A stretch of DNA of 64,000 nucleotides from an archaeon (GTDB lineage Archaea; Asgardarchaeota; Hermodarchaeia; Hermodarchaeales; Hermodarchaeaceae). The stretch's first letter is position 1. Every line of letters starts with the position of its first letter. Under the pieces are notes generated by a model that ran no database searches, was not told the origin of the DNA, and worked only from the letters and a program-made list of their open reading frames with translations. Location: contig JABXGS010000189.1 in the NCBI GenBank assembly GCA_016550425.1, positions 7,962-71,961 on the forward strand, written 5' to 3'. A program made the translations under genes and the position numbers. Below, piece after piece: positions 51,464-59,994 of this stretch.

Positions 51464-52144
51464 TTACTCCTTTCTTTCCTCGACGAAAACACGAAGCTGA
51501 TTCTGGCCTGAATCCTGTTCTGTCTCGATTCGAACCTCAATTTCCTCAACTATTCGTTTCAGACGTTTCCAGAACTCTTGCTGAAAATAATGTGCTTGCT
51601 CCTCGGGAAGGGCGTGCAACGCAAGGCGAAACACATCGTTGCGAACCAAAATTACAAACTGGTCATCCGCAGGTTCGAGGGATGCATAGAATCCAAAAGT
51701 GTCCAGGGCCTGGGCAACATTGGAAAGCTGGTCTAATAGACTTCCACTAGGTGGCTTGGGGAGAATTTGGTGCCATAGGTTGGTTATCATCTGTCTAATG
51801 AGTGAGTTGCTGGTTTTGACATTGAGTGAACGGATAATTGCGTGTATAAGGGCTGAGAAGAGTTGAGCTGTTTGGTTTGGAAAAAGACTGTGAGCGAGTA
51901 GTGTTAGTGAATAGAGGCGTTTGGGGCGGCCACGTTTCGCTTGTTCGTGACGCGAGGAAACGAGTCCAGCAATTTCTAAGACATCTAGATGCCCTCGGAT
52001 GGCACTGATGTTGATTCCGAGTTGCTCGGCTAAAAAGACCGCATTGGCATCTTGTACTAGCAAGCACTCAAGGATTGCCCGACGTGTACCACTAATCACT
52101 GGGGAGAGCTTGCTGGTTGACGTCAAAACGCTGAACCTTAGCAT
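51464..52144 (-). CDS. Winged-helix (ArsR/SufR-like) transcriptional regulator
   Basis: 226 residues. Residues about 16-75 are a winged helix: SGTRRAILECLLVQDANAVFLAEQLGINISAIRGHLDVLEIAGLVSSR in outline, then the wing KRGRPKRLYSLT. This matches DeoR/ArsR-type regulators of the SufR-like group; the C-terminal part is helical with no Cys cluster, so not an iron-sulfur sensor. GGAG directly precedes ATG 52144, and a TATA box (TTTAAATA) lies about 25 bases upstream, near 52167-52176. Followed by a small helical protein gene, 6 bases on. Confidence 0.75.
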   Translation of the reverse strand: MLRFSVLTSTSKLSPVISGTRRAILECLLVQDANAVFLAEQLGINISAIRGHLDVLEIAGLVSSRHEQAKRGRPKRLYSLTLLAHSLFPNQTAQLFSALIHAIIRSLNVKTSNSLIRQMITNLWHQILPKPPSGSLLDQLSNVAQALDTFGFYASLEPADDQFVILVRNDVFRLALHALPEEQAHYFQQEFWKRLKRIVEEIEVRIETEQDSGQNQLRVFVEERKE

Positions 52145-52291
52145 CTCCTGTTAGCTCTTTTCTTATTTAAATCATTATATGTAATATTTAGTGACTATAA
52201 TATGCCATTAAAACCGGCTCTACATCAACCAGGGGGAAAGCGCCATATACAGAGACTCAGCTCTAAGGCGCCTTATCGGATATTTATAGAA

Positions 52292-53563
52292 CTATTCATA
52301 GCGCAAAGCCTTCACAGGATCAAGTTTCGCAGCTTTGCGTGCTGGGTAAAGCGCGAAGATAACACTAACAAGGATGGCAAATCCTACGGCGATGAAAATG
52401 GTTTCAATCGGTAAAACGGGGACGAGAGTAAAATTAGCGCTTCCGCTGAATCCGCTGAATCCGCCAAATCCTCCTCCACCTCCGCCTCCGAAATCTCCAA
52501 AGCCTCCGCTGAAGAGGGCGGGGAGCATCAATCCCATTCCATAGGCAAGCAGGAACCCCATCACAATTCCTACAATACCTCCGATGATTCCGAGCAGGAC
52601 TGCTTCGGAGAGGAACTGGCTTAGGATAGTTCGATCTTTGGCTCCGAGAGCTTTCATGATTCCGATTTCACGGGTTCGCTCCATAACTGACACAAGCATG
52701 ATGTTGAGAATTGAAATGCCAGCGACGAGTAAGGCAATAGATGCAATGGCCAGGAGAAAGATTTCCATAATGTCAAATATGCTTAACACGGTATTAATAA
52801 TTGAACTTGGCACAAAAATGAGTACCTCATCATCAAAAGCGTCACTAATCTCATCAGCAACAGCGTCAGCTAGCGAAGGATCGGCAATGCGAACATGAAT
52901 ACTATCAATATTCTGTGTATCGAAAATCGTTTGATAAGTGTCTAAGGGAAGGAAGACGTTGCGATCGAAAGGAAGCATACCAAGAAACCCAACTTCCTCT
53001 AGAATTCCGCTTACAGTTAGAGAATAGTTGACGTAGGGGGAGCTAAAACCAAGTCGAACTTCCACTATGATGGTGTCTCCTGCGATGGCAATGGGATCAT
53101 CTAAATAACCAATCACGCAGGTTTCATTTTCTCCAGGATCTGGGTAATCACCACTAGAAAATGTCAAATGTGAACCGTATACTGCTTCAAGATCAGTGAA
53201 ATTCAGACCAACAATCCGAGTACCTAGTGTGCCACCTGTTTCATTATACACGGTTGTGCTGGATTGTGAAAAAGGTAAGGTGGCCTCAACACCGGTAATA
53301 TTTTGGATGTTATTAGTATCATTGATGGTAAATGTAGTGAATCCGCCGCTTCCAAAAATGCCACCTGGTAACACGGTGAGAATATCCATGGATAATCCTT
53401 CGGTGAGCTGGGTGGTCACTTGGGCTTCAAAGCCGCCACCGAGGGCCGAAATTGAAACCACAGCCATGATACCCACAACAATACCTAAGGTTGTAAGGAT
53501 GGTTCGGGTTTTTCGACGCCGCATGTTCGTAAATGATAACCCTAGAATGTTTCGAAATTTCAT
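52292..53563 (-). CDS. MacB/FtsX-type ABC transporter permease
   Basis: 423 residues with the MacB layout: a first membrane helix with RRRKTRTILTTLGIVVGIMAVVSISAL (about 14-40), a long extracellular domain (about 45-270), and three C-terminal helices starting at LLAIASIALLVAGISILNIMLVSVMERTREIGIMKALGAK. A Gly-rich loop of about 25 residues (GGFGDFGGGGGGGFGGFSG and so on) lies between the third and fourth helices. Such permeases move lipoproteins, peptides or drugs by mechanotransmission. Its ATG overlaps the stop of the ATPase gene by four bases (ATGA-type), so the two are coupled. Confidence 0.9.
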   Translation of the reverse strand: MKFRNILGLSFTNMRRRKTRTILTTLGIVVGIMAVVSISALGGGFEAQVTTQLTEGLSMDILTVLPGGIFGSGGFTTFTINDTNNIQNITGVEATLPFSQSSTTVYNETGGTLGTRIVGLNFTDLEAVYGSHLTFSSGDYPDPGENETCVIGYLDDPIAIAGDTIIVEVRLGFSSPYVNYSLTVSGILEEVGFLGMLPFDRNVFLPLDTYQTIFDTQNIDSIHVRIADPSLADAVADEISDAFDDEVLIFVPSSIINTVLSIFDIMEIFLLAIASIALLVAGISILNIMLVSVMERTREIGIMKALGAKDRTILSQFLSEAVLLGIIGGIVGIVMGFLLAYGMGLMLPALFSGGFGDFGGGGGGGFGGFSGFSGSANFTLVPVLPIETIFIAVGFAILVSVIFALYPARKAAKLDPVKALRYE

Positions 53564-54336
53564 TGAATCACCTCCAGTCCTCCACCTGCACGTTCAGCAA
53601 TGAATTCGCCATCTCTCATTTCGATGACGCGATCTGCCACGGTTGTTAATCGTGTGTCATGACCTACCACGATGAAAGTAAGCCCTTGGGTCTTGTTTAG
53701 CTGACGAAGCAGAGAGATAATCTCGGCTCCCGTTTTGGTGTCCAGGTTTCCAGTGGGTTCATCTGCTAAGATAATCCGAGGATTATTTGAGAGGGCACGA
53801 GCAATAGCCACACGCTGCTGTTCACCACCACTTAATTCTGAAGGAACATGGCCTCGGCGTTCCCCAAGCCCGACGCGTGTAAGTAATTCCTGGACTCGTC
53901 GGTGTGCATTAGCCGATGGGACATCCGCAAACTTAAGGGGTAATTCGATATTCCCTTGGGCAGTGAGTTGGGGCATTAAATTAAAAAATTGGAAAATAAA
54001 GCCTACGCGTCTTAGTCGCACGTCTGCCAGTTGATTATGGTCTAGAGTGGAGAGATCAAGCCCCTCAACAAAGACTTGACCGGAAGTTGGCTTGTCTAAT
54101 GCCCCTAATAAATGGAGGAGCGTAGATTTTCCGCTACCTGAAACTCCTAAAATTACCAAGAATTCGCCGGGGAGTACCTGAAGATTCACGTTTTTTACGG
54201 CGTTAACAGCAACAGGTCCCATCTCATAGGTTTTACAAAGATCTGTTGCTTCGATGATGTATCGGGAGGTGTGTGATTCGTAATCGAAAAGGGGGACTAT
54301 TGCATCATCGGGTTGTGTTGATTGAGGTTCAGTCAT
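53560..54336 (-). CDS. MacB/LolD-type ABC transporter ATPase
   Basis: 258 residues. Walker A is [11 protein letters not shown] (about 62-72), the signature [15 protein letters not shown] (about 162-176), Walker [13 protein letters not shown] (about 183-194) and the H-loop VVGHD. This is the MacB/LolD branch that drives FtsX-like permeases, fitting the coupled permease downstream. The ATG at 54336 has AGGTGAG upstream; the GTG at 54345 is less likely. Divergent from a PadR regulator across a shared promoter region, which suggests PadR control of export. Confidence 0.92.
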   Translation of the reverse strand: MTEPQSTQPDDAIVPLFDYESHTSRYIIEATDLCKTYEMGPVAVNAVKNVNLQVLPGEFLVILGVSGSGKSTLLHLLGALDKPTSGQVFVEGLDLSTLDHNQLADVRLRRVGFIFQFFNLMPQLTAQGNIELPLKFADVPSANAHRRVQELLTRVGLGERRGHVPSELSGGEQQRVAIARALSNNPRIILADEPTGNLDTKTGAEIISLLRQLNKTQGLTFIVVGHDTRLTTVADRVIEMRDGEFIAERAGGGLEVIQ

Positions 54337-54407
54337 GGATCTCACCTATTGGGCGTGGTATGGATGAATCATGCTAATTGTGTCTTTAATTGACATGAAA
54401 TTAACAA

Positions 54408-54418
54408 ACACATATAAG
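54408..54418. promoter_or_regulatory. Shared TATA region of the PadR and ABC genes
   Basis: CACATATAAGC on the plus strand (AGCTTATATGTG on the minus strand). To the right it predicts a transcript starting at about ATG 54441, so the PadR message is probably leaderless. To the left it may serve the ABC operon with a leader of about 50 bases. Confidence 0.5.
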
Positions 54419-54440
54419 CTTTCGTAATTCATTATTGGAT

Positions 54441-54914
54441 ATGGCATTTGCGCCATTCTTTCAACGTCCAAAGGGCGTACTCCTACGCATTTCAATCCTT
54501 CGAATGCTCAGTGACGAACCGATGCATGGGTACCAGCTAATGAAACAGATTGAAGAACAAACAGGAGGTGCCTGGATTCCCTCCCACTCACTCCTGTATA
54601 ACACCCTGAGTAAGCTAGAAGAAGAACACTATGTGTTTAGTAAGAAGGATTTCAAAGGGGAAGTGGAGCGAACTATCTACTCTATAACCAAATCAGGCAA
54701 GAGCTATCTCAAGAAACAAGTGCAGCATATGGTGCAAATGATTTCTCAAATGATGCAGACTGTCTCTGATCGTCCCTTTCAACAGATGCCGCGTATGTTG
54801 TTATCACAGTTGGAACCTGACGAGCGCAAGCGCTTTTTACTCCAGATCAAAGACAACCTAAGGGCAACGCTCTTGGAAGTAGAGAAAGACTTAGCTGACC
54901 TTGAATCCAAGTGA
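54441..54914 (+). CDS. PadR family transcriptional regulator
   Basis: 157 residues. The PadR winged helix reads ISILRMLSDEPMHGYQLMKQIEE (about 15-37), with the hallmark H-G-Y, then SHSLLYNTLSKLEEEHYV and the wing VERTIYSITKSGKSYLKK. The C-terminal helix is a Met/Gln-rich dimerisation arm (MVQMISQMMQTVSD) followed by DERKRFLLQIKDNLRATLLEVEKDL. PadR proteins usually repress the nearby transporter until a ligand binds; the divergent MacB-like operon fits. A TTG-started form to 54435 is possible, but ATG 54441 fits the TATA spacing. Confidence 0.9.
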   Translation: MAFAPFFQRPKGVLLRISILRMLSDEPMHGYQLMKQIEEQTGGAWIPSHSLLYNTLSKLEEEHYVFSKKDFKGEVERTIYSITKSGKSYLKKQVQHMVQMISQMMQTVSDRPFQQMPRMLLSQLEPDERKRFLLQIKDNLRATLLEVEKDLADLESK

Positions 54915-55005
54915 AATCAGGCATTTCAATTTTTTTTGGATATCAAGATGAACCTTACCATAATAGTGGATAATTAACTAGATTTCCAATGCAAACAATC
55001 AGGCA

Positions 55006-55200
55006 CTATAAATCTTCAAATGGTGAACTACTGAGAGGTTCACGTGGAAATAAAACAGGGAGCCAAGGAAGAATGGCAAGCCCTCCTAATACAAGAAAGA
55101 TGAGCAAAAGTGTGATAATCTTCTCATACGGTTGCAGGGCAGATGCAAAGAAAATCAACCAGATAACTGCGACTACAGGGAACATGGCTAGAAAGATCAA
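55006..55200 (-). CDS. Small two-helix membrane protein
   Basis: 64 residues: two membrane helices (about 2-21 and 28-48) separated by QPYEK and a soluble tail (FPREPLSSSPFEDL). No family recognised. Start uncertain: the frame opens at TTG 55200, with ATG 55185 five codons later; AATAAAAAC near 55234-55242 may be its TATA box. The opposite-strand frame here is polar and basic and looks like a shadow. Confidence 0.45.
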   Translation of the reverse strand: MIFLAMFPVVAVIWLIFFASALQPYEKIITLLLIFLVLGGLAILPWLPVLFPREPLSSSPFEDL

Positions 55201-55333
55201 ACTTGCATAAAGTCTTGATTTCCGACTGATCTGTTTTTATTCCTTCTCTTCCGTCTTAGTATCGCTCGTCGCAATCACTGTAATTAATTATGTCATCACC
55301 GATGGCGAGTCATTGATGGTTTTTTCGGAAAAG

Positions 55334-55921
55334 CTAGAATTTAATCTCAACGGCTTCCAGTGAACACGTAGTGAAGAATTGTTTCCCTGTGTGTTGACAG
55401 GGACGAAACTTTGTGATGTCCCAGGTTTTTGAGAAATAACCTTCAATGACGTGGGCGGCCATTATCTCTCCAACGATGAGGTCATGGTCACCGGCTTCGA
55501 AGGTTTTCCATACTTTGCACTCTAAATGGGCGACACATTCTTCGATGAGGGGAGCTTTCACCATTTTGGCTTTTCGAGCAGTGAGAGGAAGTTCAGCGAA
55601 TTTATCAATATTTTTCCCACTCATGCGTCCAGCACGAATGACTTTTTCTGCCATATCAAATGTGGGAATGTTAACGACGAATTCACCAGTTTCTTGGATA
55701 ATTTTGTAGGAGAATCGCTCCTTTCGGATACTCATGGTTATTAGAGGTGGATTTACGCTGGTGGGAATAATCCAAGCAATCGTCAACACATTGTTTTGCC
55801 CATCATTAGTTTTCGATGAGACCAATGCTGCATTATACGGGTGAAGCATATACAGGGATTGATTCAATGGAACCGTAACTTTCTCAGGCCCTTCAGACAT
55901 TTCAGAACAACATCCATTCAT
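55334..55921 (-). CDS. Flavin reductase-like (flavoredoxin) protein
   Basis: 195 residues. The flavin-reductase-like split-barrel pattern is clear: LHPYNAALVSSKTNDGQNNVLTIAWIIPTSVNPPLITMSI (about 27-66, given in outline), RKERFSYKIIQETGEFVVNIPT and AHLECKVWKTFEAGDHDLIVGEI, as in flavoredoxin and NADH:FMN oxidoreductases. It binds FMN and passes electrons to or from other proteins. The tail has two Cys (FRPCQHTGKQFFTTCSLE). No partner gene is adjacent. ATG 55921 is the only good start. Confidence 0.88.
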   Translation of the reverse strand: MNGCCSEMSEGPEKVTVPLNQSLYMLHPYNAALVSSKTNDGQNNVLTIAWIIPTSVNPPLITMSIRKERFSYKIIQETGEFVVNIPTFDMAEKVIRAGRMSGKNIDKFAELPLTARKAKMVKAPLIEECVAHLECKVWKTFEAGDHDLIVGEIMAAHVIEGYFSKTWDITKFRPCQHTGKQFFTTCSLEAVEIKF

Positions 55922-56084
55922 ATTCGAAGCAGGCTATTTTTCAGAGCTTCGATGGTCTTCAATGAGTTGACTTTCGACATAAAAAGACATACCACTTACT
56001 AGAGCTTCGAAGCTCTGCAACGGTCATTTGATTTAGTGAGGATTTTAATAGCAATAGCACTCCTCTAGCAGTAGAGTGGTTCAA

Positions 56085-56732
56085 ATGACGGTTACCATCA
56101 AATGGCTAGCACACGCTAGCTTTCAAATTAAAGCGGATACAAAAATCATCTATATCGATCTTGAGCAAGGGGCTAATCCTAAGGAGCCCGCTGACATCAT
56201 CCTTTCCACTCATTCTCACTACGATCACTGTGATCCAGAGAAGATCAAAAGTGTACGTAAAGACGATACCCTTGTCATCGCACCAGCTGATTGTAGGGCT
56301 AAAATTGGGGGCGAAGTCCATTCCCTGAAACCAGGCGAAGAGCATGCGGTTGGCGATATCCATATTCGTGCAGTTGAGGCATACAACCTAACTCGGTTTC
56401 GCTCACCTGGGCAACCCTATCATCCCAAAGGGTTGGGTGTCGGTTATGTAATTAGGGCTGGTGGCAAAAGTATCTATCATGCTGGTGACACAGATTTCAT
56501 TCCTGAAATGAAAGAGCTTGGTTCCATTGACGTTGCTCTTCTACCTGCTGGCGACACATATACCATGGACAATAAGGAAGCTGCAGATGCAGCGTTGGCA
56601 ATCAAGCCCAAGGTCGCCATTGCCATGCATCTCTGGAATAAAGGCGACTCTGCATTCAGAAAGCATATTGAAGACAGCTCGAATATTCGTGTAGTTACTT
56701 TAGAAAAAGATGGCGAATTCGCACTCGATTAG
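56085..56732 (+). CDS. Metallo-beta-lactamase-fold hydrolase (UlaG-like), cytosolic
   Basis: 215 residues. WLAHASFQIKADTKIIYIDLE opens the fold, the zinc motif is STHSHYDHCDP (H-x-H-x-D-H), then KSIYHAGDTDFIPEMKEL and the final His in AIAMHLWNKGDS. It is closest in style to UlaG-like proteins of about 220 residues found in many archaea. Unlike its relative at 45885 it has no membrane anchor. The ATG at 56085 is used over GTG 56076. Substrate unknown. Monocistronic. Confidence 0.87.
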   Translation: MTVTIKWLAHASFQIKADTKIIYIDLEQGANPKEPADIILSTHSHYDHCDPEKIKSVRKDDTLVIAPADCRAKIGGEVHSLKPGEEHAVGDIHIRAVEAYNLTRFRSPGQPYHPKGLGVGYVIRAGGKSIYHAGDTDFIPEMKELGSIDVALLPAGDTYTMDNKEAADAALAIKPKVAIAMHLWNKGDSAFRKHIEDSSNIRVVTLEKDGEFALD

Positions 56733-56800
56733 CCCAAATCGTGTAAATAGATTGATTCCGTCTTTCAGTGAGTACTTGAGAGAAATATTTTTAATCTAGC

Positions 56801-56992
56801 CTAGGTTAACCCGATATCGAGGCATATCTGGTGGAATTGTTCAAACTGGATAATTAGCCCTTTTTGCCATGTGGATAGTGAGATTGGCGTTTCTTTTGTC
56901 AGTAGTCCCTTTGGGGTGATTCCAAGATGCCTGAGAAAGGAAAGTTTGCAGCGGTCAAATGCGACAGGGCTAGTCCAAATAAGATTAGATAG
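56801..56992 (-). pseudogene. Short orphan coding remnant without a start
   Basis: Reading leftward from a TGA at 56995, 63 codons stay open to a TAG at 56803-56801: LSNLIWTSPVAFDRCKLSFL, RHLGITPKGLLTKETPISL, STWQKGLIIQFEQFHQICL, DIGLT. Composition looks protein-like, but there is no ATG, GTG or TTG near the open end. It is likely the tail of a lost gene, or by chance. It fills the 331-base gap before the ABC exporter; on the plus strand that gap also holds a TATA-like TTTTTATATTA near 57012-57022. Confidence 0.35.
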
Positions 56993-57063
56993 TCATTAAA
57001 TCTTATAGAAATATTTTTATATTAATCTCTGTTATTCCGCATTAAATTACAGGAGGCGTAGCC

Positions 57064-58113
57064 ATGCCCCCAAATCAGGAACCAATTGCAGAAATTAACA
57101 ATGTAGTACGGATCTATACCAAACCCTTCCATCGTCCACGCAAAGGTGCTGCACGACGATTTATCGGCTTTCTTAAACGTGAAAAGCAAAAGATCCGAGC
57201 ACTCGATGATGTCAGTTTTGCCATTCACCCTGGTGAATGCGTTGCACTCCTTGGACCGAATGGGGCAGGCAAATCTACTACGGTCAAATTGCTTAGCGGC
57301 ATCCTACACCCGACTTCAGGACAGGTGCGCCTTTTTGGCATGGATCCCTACCACAATCGCATCGCTTGTGCCATGCGGTATGGAGTCGTCTTTGGCCAGC
57401 GAACGCTGCTTTGGACACATGTTCCGGTGCTCGAGAGCTTGAAACTCTATCAGAAGATGTACAATGTCCCGAAACCCATCTTCGATGAACGCCTAAAGGA
57501 GTTCACCGAGATTCTGGATATCGAGCAACACCTTCATAATGCTCCTCGACGCCTTTCATTAGGCGAGCGGATGCGGTGCGAAATCATCGCTGCGTTACTC
57601 CACCAACCAGAGGTGATTTTCCTCGACGAACCCACTGTCGGGCTCGATGTCGTGGCTAAAAAACGGATCCGTGACTTCATTCGACGGGTTAACCGTGAAG
57701 AGAATGTCACCGTTCTACTTTGCAGCCACAGTATGCGAGATGTCGAGGAACTCTCGGACCGCATCATACTTATCTCTCGAGGCAACATTAGGTTTGATGG
57801 ACCCAAAAAACAGCTTAAACGTCAATGGAGTAATGAACGCAAGGTTCGAATTCTTTACAAGAAAGCCAAAGCCAGAAATTGGCAACGGCAACTGAACGAG
57901 CTGCCCGGTGTTATCAATTTGGAAGTCAACAATGGGCAAGTGGAATTTCGCATCAATCAAGATCAGCTGCTAGTTTCTGACTTTCTCCAAAATGCAATGA
58001 CCCTTTTAGCAGTCGATGATATTCAAGTGACTGAGCCCAATCTGGAAGACATCATACGAGAAATCTTTGGCGAGGAAGAACGAGCCTCGAACAAATCCCC
58101 GGAGGTCGTTTAG
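57064..58113 (+). CDS. ABC-2 type exporter ATPase (COG4586-like)
   Basis: 349 residues. Walker A GPNGAGKSTTV (about 65-75), signature RLSLGERMRCEI (LSLGE rather than LSGGQ, usual in this group), Walker B VIFLDEPTVGLD (about 186-197), H-loop CSHSMRD. The N-terminal 40 residues (VVRIYTKPFHRPRKGAARRFIGFLKREK) and the C-terminal 100-residue extension are typical of COG4586 ATPases. Strong AGGAGG lies 10 bases before the ATG. The first of a three-gene operon with two six-helix permeases; substrates of this exporter type are unknown, with drug or viologen export shown for some bacterial members. Confidence 0.9.
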   Translation: MPPNQEPIAEINNVVRIYTKPFHRPRKGAARRFIGFLKREKQKIRALDDVSFAIHPGECVALLGPNGAGKSTTVKLLSGILHPTSGQVRLFGMDPYHNRIACAMRYGVVFGQRTLLWTHVPVLESLKLYQKMYNVPKPIFDERLKEFTEILDIEQHLHNAPRRLSLGERMRCEIIAALLHQPEVIFLDEPTVGLDVVAKKRIRDFIRRVNREENVTVLLCSHSMRDVEELSDRIILISRGNIRFDGPKKQLKRQWSNERKVRILYKKAKARNWQRQLNELPGVINLEVNNGQVEFRINQDQLLVSDFLQNAMTLLAVDDIQVTEPNLEDIIREIFGEEERASNKSPEVV

Positions 58114-58944
58114 ATGGGAACTAAAGATGTCCTTCGTCAATTACGACTCCTACCCGACTATATTCGATTATCCTTTCTTCGAGTAGCTGAAAACAAAATT
58201 CAGATTTTCGGGGCCTTCTTCAGCACATCCGTAAACCTAGCGATGTATGTGCTTTTTTGGGGCGTCATCACCTATCAAATCCCCATTCTCACTGGATATG
58301 GCTGGGTTGTCTGGGGGCAAGGTGAACTCACATTTCTCATTGGAATGACCGAAGTCGCTTGGGGATTTGGGGCCTTTTTCTGGATGGGAATTTGGGAAAC
58401 ACACTGGTATATCACCGAAATCGGAATCGAAACATTTCAAATTCGTCCCGCTGGCTCAATTTACCAAATTCTGGCTACCTCCTTTTGGGCTGGAGGATTG
58501 GTCCAGGTTGGGGTTGGTGGGGTGATGTTAGCATTATCGGTGCTAGCCTTTGGATTAGTGGTAACTCCGTTTAGTATTGTGTTCGGAGTAATCGCCTTAC
58601 TGCTGGGACAGGCTGCTTTGTATCTATTGTGGGCCTGTCTGTGTTGTCTGGCGTTCTGGATTGGGAGAAATGAAGGGCTATTGGAAATTTCTGATGCGCT
58701 AGAGTATAACTTCGCAAGGATGCCCATTGATGTAATGCCTGTAGGAGTGCAGTACTTTTTGCTCTTTGTTTTTCCTGTTATCTTCATCTCCACTGTACCC
58801 ACAATGATAATGCTGAATCTGCTTCCATTGGGTCCTGCACTAATCTATCTAGGAATTGCGGGAGTGCTTGTGATTCTGTGGTTGCTAGTTCTTCGTGTGG
58901 TATGGAGTCGGGGACTCAGACGTTACCAACCTGTAGGAGGGTAG
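58114..58944 (+). CDS. ABC-2 permease (COG4587-like)
   Basis: 276 residues with about six membrane helices. The N-terminal cytoplasmic segment (RQLRLLPDYIRLSFLRVAENKIQIF) is the usual start of this permease group. Its ATG directly follows the stop of the ATPase gene without a gap. It forms the heterodimeric channel with the next gene product. The C-terminus is basic (VWSRGLRRYQPVGG), as in its partner. Confidence 0.85.
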   Translation: MGTKDVLRQLRLLPDYIRLSFLRVAENKIQIFGAFFSTSVNLAMYVLFWGVITYQIPILTGYGWVVWGQGELTFLIGMTEVAWGFGAFFWMGIWETHWYITEIGIETFQIRPAGSIYQILATSFWAGGLVQVGVGGVMLALSVLAFGLVVTPFSIVFGVIALLLGQAALYLLWACLCCLAFWIGRNEGLLEISDALEYNFARMPIDVMPVGVQYFLLFVFPVIFISTVPTMIMLNLLPLGPALIYLGIAGVLVILWLLVLRVVWSRGLRRYQPVGG

Positions 58945-58949
58945 ATACA

Positions 58950-59774
58950 ATGGCTGATCGAAAACGAATGGAAAGCTATATTGCGGTGGCCCGGATTTCC
59001 TTCCGAAATTCCCGGCAGTACACCGTAGATTTCCTGACCGGCTTTGCATTCTTTCCTACTCAACTCATTGCCTTATCGATAGTCTACTGGATTGTTTATC
59101 TCCAATCCTGGCTTCTCAATGGTACCAACGTAATAGGTGGCTTCAACTATCCCGAACTCATCAGCTATTTATTTATAGCCCTGATTATTGCCCGTGCCCT
59201 GCCAAGGTGGCGGTTAAGTGTGCAAATCGAGCAAGATATTGATCGCGGTCCCTTAGTCTCATATCTCTCTAAACCCATTGATTACTCAGGCTTTCGCTTC
59301 TTCAGCGAACTTCCTCGTTCCATTCTCTACCTAATCTTCGGAAGTATCACCTATCTGATTGCTATGCTTTTCATCCCCCTACCGTTTCCAACACTAACGA
59401 ACTTAATACTCTTCATTCCCTTCTTCATCATCGCCTATTTGGTTGCCTTCCTCTTGGTATTTACCATGTCATTGGGAACCTTCTGGGTTAACCGCCAATG
59501 GTGGCTTCGCAACCTCCTCAGTCTACTCATGATCATCGCGGGTGGCGGACTTATCCCTCTAAGCTTCTTTCCTCCGATTATACAAACAGTATTTAGCCTC
59601 TTACCCTTTCAATACTGTTACTACATTCCAGCCATTATCCTTCAGGGATATTATCTCCCCGAACAACTACTTCCTATCGCGTTGCTAAGCGTTATCTGGC
59701 TCTTGATTCTTTGGATATTAGCCCGTATCATATGGGGTCTTGGTCGACGAAGGTATGAAGGACCTGGTGGTTAG
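58950..59774 (+). CDS. ABC-2 permease (COG3694-like)
   Basis: 274 residues with about six membrane helices; it starts MADRKRMESYIAVARISFRN, as usual for this group, and ends RIIWGLGRRRYEGPGG, matching the end of its partner. A GGAGGG site (58936-58941) lies 9 bases before ATG 58950, making the longer frame from 58878 unlikely. With the two upstream genes it completes an ATPase-permease-permease exporter. Confidence 0.87.
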   Translation: MADRKRMESYIAVARISFRNSRQYTVDFLTGFAFFPTQLIALSIVYWIVYLQSWLLNGTNVIGGFNYPELISYLFIALIIARALPRWRLSVQIEQDIDRGPLVSYLSKPIDYSGFRFFSELPRSILYLIFGSITYLIAMLFIPLPFPTLTNLILFIPFFIIAYLVAFLLVFTMSLGTFWVNRQWWLRNLLSLLMIIAGGGLIPLSFFPPIIQTVFSLLPFQYCYYIPAIILQGYYLPEQLLPIALLSVIWLLILWILARIIWGLGRRRYEGPGG

Positions 59775-59994
59775 CTACTCTAAGTATAGTTGAAGTAGTG
59801 ACACTCGACCTCAGCATTTACTCCTGTAACTTTAGCTGAAGGTTGAACATTGGGGAAAGGCGAAAATTAGAATAGATATCCCCCAAAAACCCAAGATCAC
59901 TAATTTGCTATTAGTGCCAAATTTGGGACATTTACCTGTTGCTACGCAAGATGAGTGATTTAAATACAAAGCCCAATCACTCAATTCGATAACT

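Noticed and set aside
54989..55210. A 73-codon plus-strand frame
   Set aside because: It is polar and basic without pattern, while the opposite strand encodes a clean two-helix membrane protein.
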